Shown here: positions 61,047 through 64,000 of the stretch, one piece after another | Numbering within the stretch: position 1 is the first letter of the stretch | Layout of the letters: each line of letters begins with the position of its first letter | Assembly: GCF_003308995.1 (NCBI RefSeq) | Contig: NZ_QFFJ01000001.1 | Span: 1,426,001 to 1,490,000, forward strand | DNA: 64,000 bases | Direction: 5' to 3' | DNA from: Chitinophaga flava | GTDB lineage: Bacteria; Bacteroidota; Bacteroidia; Chitinophagales; Chitinophagaceae | The notes under the pieces: generated by a model | What the model was told of the DNA's origin: nothing | Seen by the model: only the letters and a program-made list of their open reading frames with translations | Database searches by the model: none | Translations under genes and position numbers: made by a program

Positions 61047-62416
61047 TGAACGAACATAATCCGATAGCACTGGAGATTAACAAAATACAGTCACACTGGC
61101 GCAAAGCTGTTACCGGCAAAGAGACACTGCGCCTGGTACGCCTTATGATACAACCCGAAGAAGCCAGACTATACGAAGGTTTCTTCAAACTGGAATCTTC
61201 TCCCCATGGACAGCTGGATGAAGTATTTGTCACCCACCTGACCTCTTTTAATAACGAAGACACCTTTAGTGCAGCCATTATCAAAGACTGGCTGGAAACA
61301 TACGACAATAGCACCGAACTGTTGCAGTCTATGCAGGAGAAAGGCAATGCACTGCAATGGGATGCTACGCCTTACCGGCAGTTATCATCTTATCAGCCAC
61401 AGGACAAACTGTTGCTACAGCTATTGCAATCTTTTCGTGAAGCGTTGCCTCATCAACCCAGAGAGCTGGTGCTGGCACTGCTTCCCCGGCAGGTAAGTGA
61501 TACCCGCAGCTTTACCAGCTGGCTTACCCGCCTGCTTAAAACTGGTATTCCTGCCGGTGTAAAACTCACTGTGGTAGATCATGTAGGGAAAGACTATCTG
61601 CAAATCAACGACCGTCCATTTCCCGGACAGATACTGTCTATGCATATTCCGCTACAGCTGGCCGATGCCATCCAGAAACTGGCTACTGCAGGTAATCCCA
61701 ACGATCCGGAAATATCTTTCCGCAAATGTCTTTTTGAAATGGGTAATGCCGCCAAAGACAAGGACCTTCAGCGTATGCACTACTGGGGTCAGCGTATGCT
61801 CGACACTACGCAGAGAAGCGGCAATAAGGGACTGTTTGCTACTGCCCATCTCTCTTATGCGGGTATGTTGTTTAATTTCAAACGTGATCCGATGCTGCCG
61901 CAACTACTGGAAAAAGGCGCGCGTATTGCCAAACAGGGCTTACAACAGGGAGATGTAGCCTGTCTATCGTTGCTGATACAGGCTTATGGCTACCAGGGAG
62001 CTTATGCACAAATCAGGCGTAACTACTCCACTGCTATTGACTGGTACCAGCAACAGGCTGTACTCGCCGAACAGCATCAGTTTCTTCCGCAAGCCGTGAT
62101 GGCCTGGTATCTGGCTGTAGACCTCAGCCGGCGTAAAGACAGCAGCCGCTATTATCCGTTGCTGGAAAAGGGCTACCAATCTGGTATTCCCATGACCGAT
62201 GATGAAATAACCTCTTCTGTATATAGTTTTATTGCAGCCGACTATTACAACTACGCCTATACGAATAAACTTACGTCCATTGTACAGGAAATCAACGAAA
62301 GGATGACCCGTATATTTGGCAAAGACTGGAAGGAAGAAGTAGATAAACTGAAAAAATCCAAAGTCCAGGCATTGATGCAGCCACAAATACCGGAGGAAGA
62401 AGAGGAAGAAGCATAA
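61046..62416 (+). CDS. Unknown repeat protein coupled to vgrG
   Basis: A 456-residue cytoplasmic protein (no signal, no membrane helix) of unknown family. The first ~200 residues are mixed alpha/beta (LRLVRLMIQPEEARLYEGFFKLESS; LVLALLPRQVSDTRSFTSWLTRLL). Residues ~230-430 are TPR-like helical pairs (RKCLFEMGNAAKDKDLQRMHYWGQRML, LSLLIQAYGYQGAYAQIRRNYSTAIDWYQQQAVLAEQ). The end is a Glu-rich run (PEEEEEEA). TGATG overlap with vgrG means translational coupling. It is a strong candidate for an effector-loading chaperone or adaptor of this spike, or a baseplate accessory; this is inference from position and repeat fold. Confidence 0.7.
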   Translation: MNEHNPIALEINKIQSHWRKAVTGKETLRLVRLMIQPEEARLYEGFFKLESSPHGQLDEVFVTHLTSFNNEDTFSAAIIKDWLETYDNSTELLQSMQEKGNALQWDATPYRQLSSYQPQDKLLLQLLQSFREALPHQPRELVLALLPRQVSDTRSFTSWLTRLLKTGIPAGVKLTVVDHVGKDYLQINDRPFPGQILSMHIPLQLADAIQKLATAGNPNDPEISFRKCLFEMGNAAKDKDLQRMHYWGQRMLDTTQRSGNKGLFATAHLSYAGMLFNFKRDPMLPQLLEKGARIAKQGLQQGDVACLSLLIQAYGYQGAYAQIRRNYSTAIDWYQQQAVLAEQHQFLPQAVMAWYLAVDLSRRKDSSRYYPLLEKGYQSGIPMTDDEITSSVYSFIAADYYNYAYTNKLTSIVQEINERMTRIFGKDWKEEVDKLKKSKVQALMQPQIPEEEEEEA

Positions 62417-62445
62417 TACGCCACTAACCAGGACGACCATACGTA

Positions 62446-62477
62446 GTTTTCACCCGCATCCTCAGGAGCGGGTAAAA
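62446..62477. terminator. Convergent terminator after the VgrG unit
   Basis: TTTTCACCCGC pairs with GCGGGTAAAA (one bulged C) around a 10-base loop. It overlaps the stop of the convergent DUF3137-type gene (62462). Confidence 0.45.
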
Positions 62478-63505
62478 GCTGTTGATGTCCAGATCTGTCC
62501 GTTCTGCTGCAGGTCTTCTATTATCTGCAGAAGATTCACCAAATCCATATAATAGTCAGTCAACACCCGCCGGTCGGCCAGTGATTCCTGCAGCCCTGCT
62601 TCAAAGTAATCGTGACCATGGCCAATACCGATATAGATACGGTTGTTATAAAAAGAAATGAACAACGGCGCCTGCGAACGGTCCTGCAGCCGGACAATAC
62701 GTTCCAGTAATTCGGAAGTCAGCAGTTGCTGTGCTTCATCCGGGTCTTTGGCGAAGACAATAAACAGCCTGTTGAAAGCTGTATCGGAGGCTGTCACCTT
62801 TTTTCCCAGGTTCCAGGTCTCGATATAATCAGTGTCTGCATTGCCGGAAGACAGGAGATTATCAGCCATCGAGCTACGGGAGACAATATACACGGGCGCG
62901 TTAAAGTAACGGGGAAACTGTGCAACAAACCAGGTCCCTTCAAACACCACATCCGGTCCCAGTCCGCGCAGGGTTAGTGCCGGCATACTGGTGACTTTCA
63001 GATCACAACATTGAAAACTCATCTCCCCTACTTTACCAAATACCTGATCATTCCCGCTGACGTTATAGTCCTTTCGCGCAAAGAGGCCACTTTCAGTAAA
63101 CTCATCGTAGCTGGCGTGGTTCAGGGGTTGATAGGTGAAGTTGGGATTGATGAAGGCGACGATCGGTTTTACAACTGTATTTTTGAAGTCCAGCTCATAG
63201 TCTATCATCTCCTGTGCACCTTTCTGCTGCAGCATGTAGCGGCGAATGCCAAAACTCAGTGCGAGGGTGAGGATAATACCACCTACAAGGTAAAGGACGA
63301 CGTTTGTTGTATTGACCTTGGTATGTTCCTCCTGGGGGATCACTACCCACATCAGGAAGATAAAAAACAGGATCATTGGTACTACTCCCAGGATGCGCAT
63401 ACGGCGTACCCATGCGCGGCCGGCCAGGCGTCGTTTCTCCAATTGCTGCAGCTGAGCCTGCAGTTGCTGATCAACAAATGCATTAAATTCTTCGAGTGTT
63501 TTCAT
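62462..63505 (-). CDS. DUF3137-type membrane protein
   Basis: A 347-residue protein with a short coiled-coil N-terminus (VDQQLQAQLQQLEKRRLAGR), two membrane helices (about 37-57 and 68-88, ILGVVPMILFFIFLMWVV and VVLYLVGGIILTLALSFGI) and a large soluble domain. The domain segments FKNTVVKPIVAFINPNFTYQP, ESGLFARKDYNVSGNDQVFGKVGEMSFQ and FVAQFPRYFNAPVYI fit DUF3137, a family often found near LemA genes, of unknown function. No LemA gene is in the window. It reads against the T6SS unit and may not be part of it. The next gene starts 30 bases upstream. Confidence 0.75.
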   Translation of the reverse strand: MKTLEEFNAFVDQQLQAQLQQLEKRRLAGRAWVRRMRILGVVPMILFFIFLMWVVIPQEEHTKVNTTNVVLYLVGGIILTLALSFGIRRYMLQQKGAQEMIDYELDFKNTVVKPIVAFINPNFTYQPLNHASYDEFTESGLFARKDYNVSGNDQVFGKVGEMSFQCCDLKVTSMPALTLRGLGPDVVFEGTWFVAQFPRYFNAPVYIVSRSSMADNLLSSGNADTDYIETWNLGKKVTASDTAFNRLFIVFAKDPDEAQQLLTSELLERIVRLQDRSQAPLFISFYNNRIYIGIGHGHDYFEAGLQESLADRRVLTDYYMDLVNLLQIIEDLQQNGQIWTSTAFTRS

Positions 63506-63535
63506 ACTGTTATAACAGCCTGTGGGCGACGTTGT

Positions 63536-64000
63536 TTAGTTGACAGACCAGTTGGCGGATGGGTTATTTCCTACAATGGTACCGGTTGGAATATTGCTGA
63601 CAAAAGCCCGGAAAGGTTGTACATTTTCTTCGGACAATGGTAGTTTAAAAGTCTTTCTGCCGGGGCCGATTACAATCTGTGCATATTCCATGGGGAAGAG
63701 TCTAATACGGATCAGGCGCAGTGGAAGAATCAGTTTATAATCGGTATAGGTCTGGAGGTTGCTGATAGTTTCTCCTTTACCTAACAGGTCTGTGAATTCA
63801 TCAATTTTCTGCAGCCTGTTTGTTGTCTGCATCAGCATGATGACATAAGGTACAACTGGTCCGACAGCCATTAGTCCCAGCATTAATTTCAGGAGCAATG
63901 GTACTTCAGCGCCACTTTTCGCCAGGGTATTGATCACCAGTGCCAGTAAGATCAGTGCCGCTACTTCTGCGGTGATCATGGCTGTATATAGCTGCTTTTT
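63536..64000 (-). CDS. Unknown two-helix membrane protein, 5' end may be cut by window
   Basis: At least 147 residues with two N-terminal membrane helices (AEVAALILLALVINTLA and LLLKLMLGLMAVGPVVPYVIMLM) and a soluble end with strands (YKLILPLRLIRIRLFPMEYAQIVIGP). I do not recognise the family. There is an ATG at 63979, but the frame stays open to the window edge and reads KKQLYTAM before it, which looks like the normal start of such a protein, so the true start is probably one codon or a little more past base 64000. It is 30 bases upstream of the DUF3137-type gene in the same direction; the two likely form an operon. Confidence 0.55.
   Translation of the reverse strand, partial: KKQLYTAMITAEVAALILLALVINTLAKSGAEVPLLLKLMLGLMAVGPVVPYVIMLMQTTNRLQKIDEFTDLLGKGETISNLQTYTDYKLILPLRLIRIRLFPMEYAQIVIGPGRKTFKLPLSEENVQPFRAFVSNIPTGTIVGNNPSANWSVN

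Noticed and set aside
42959..62416. Prophage or extracellular contractile injection system
   Set aside because: TssK, TssN and TssO, a membrane-anchored PKD protein and ClpV point to a membrane-attached T6SS; no tail-fibre, tape-measure, capsid or lysis genes are seen.

Overview
The window is from a Bacteroidota chromosome, most likely Chitinophaga or a close relative in the Chitinophagaceae. The grounds are a SusC/SusD pair, a YtxJ thiol protein, a plug-less TonB-type barrel with an HU-CCDC81/SPOR protein, many lipoproteins, TAnnTTTG -7 boxes, few Shine-Dalgarno sites, and a Bacteroidota-type (T6SSiii) secretion locus. I assigned 55 protein genes. I saw no rRNA, tRNA, CRISPR array, transposase or phage integrase.

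Bases 1-9000 are mostly housekeeping. They hold the 3' part of an acyl-CoA carboxylase beta subunit, a UbiA-like membrane protein, an M42 aminopeptidase, a lipoprotein, an operon (small lipoprotein, ytxJ, ubiX, aroQ), mpl, a DnaQ-like exonuclease and a polyprenol-phosphate sugar transferase. Bases 9000-19000 hold a DMT transporter behind a structured inverted repeat, a DeoR-type regulator divergent from a SusC/SusD pair, and an S9 peptidase. Bases 19000-27000 hold an AraC-type regulator, a GNAT enzyme, a DUF985 cupin, a DUF4230 protein, an unknown protein, an RRM protein with a structured leader, a 2-oxoacid dehydrogenase E2, cinA, a thioesterase and a DoxX protein.

Bases 27000-33000 carry a co-directional set: a 1026-residue TPR protein, a plug-less beta-barrel and an HU/SPOR inner-membrane protein. 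Bases 33000-42600 hold an RmlD-like reductase, a prolyl endopeptidase, the glycolytic pair pfkA-pyk, an MFS transporter, a succinate-semialdehyde dehydrogenase-like enzyme and coaA.

Bases 42959-62416 form a type VI secretion locus of the Bacteroidota type. One minus-strand run is tssG-tssN-tssK-tssO-tssD1. A plus-strand run is a PKD membrane protein (TssP candidate)-tssE-tssF. A second minus-strand run is clpV-tssB-tssC-TraN-like protein-lytic transglycosylase. A final plus-strand run is tssD2-unknown-vgrG-repeat protein. These encode the sheath, Hcp tube, baseplate, spike and ATPase, with TssN/O/P-type membrane proteins in place of TssJLM. The unknown gene between tssD2 and vgrG, and the gene coupled to vgrG by a one-base overlap, are the best candidates for uncharacterised effectors, adaptors or chaperones. 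The right edge has two membrane proteins (DUF3137 type and unknown) on the minus strand.

Non-coding structure includes a dispersed intergenic repeat family found at five loci, two long inverted repeats lying between co-directional genes, a possible operator pair between the DeoR gene and susC, and an 18-base motif shared by the upstream regions of tssD1 and clpV.
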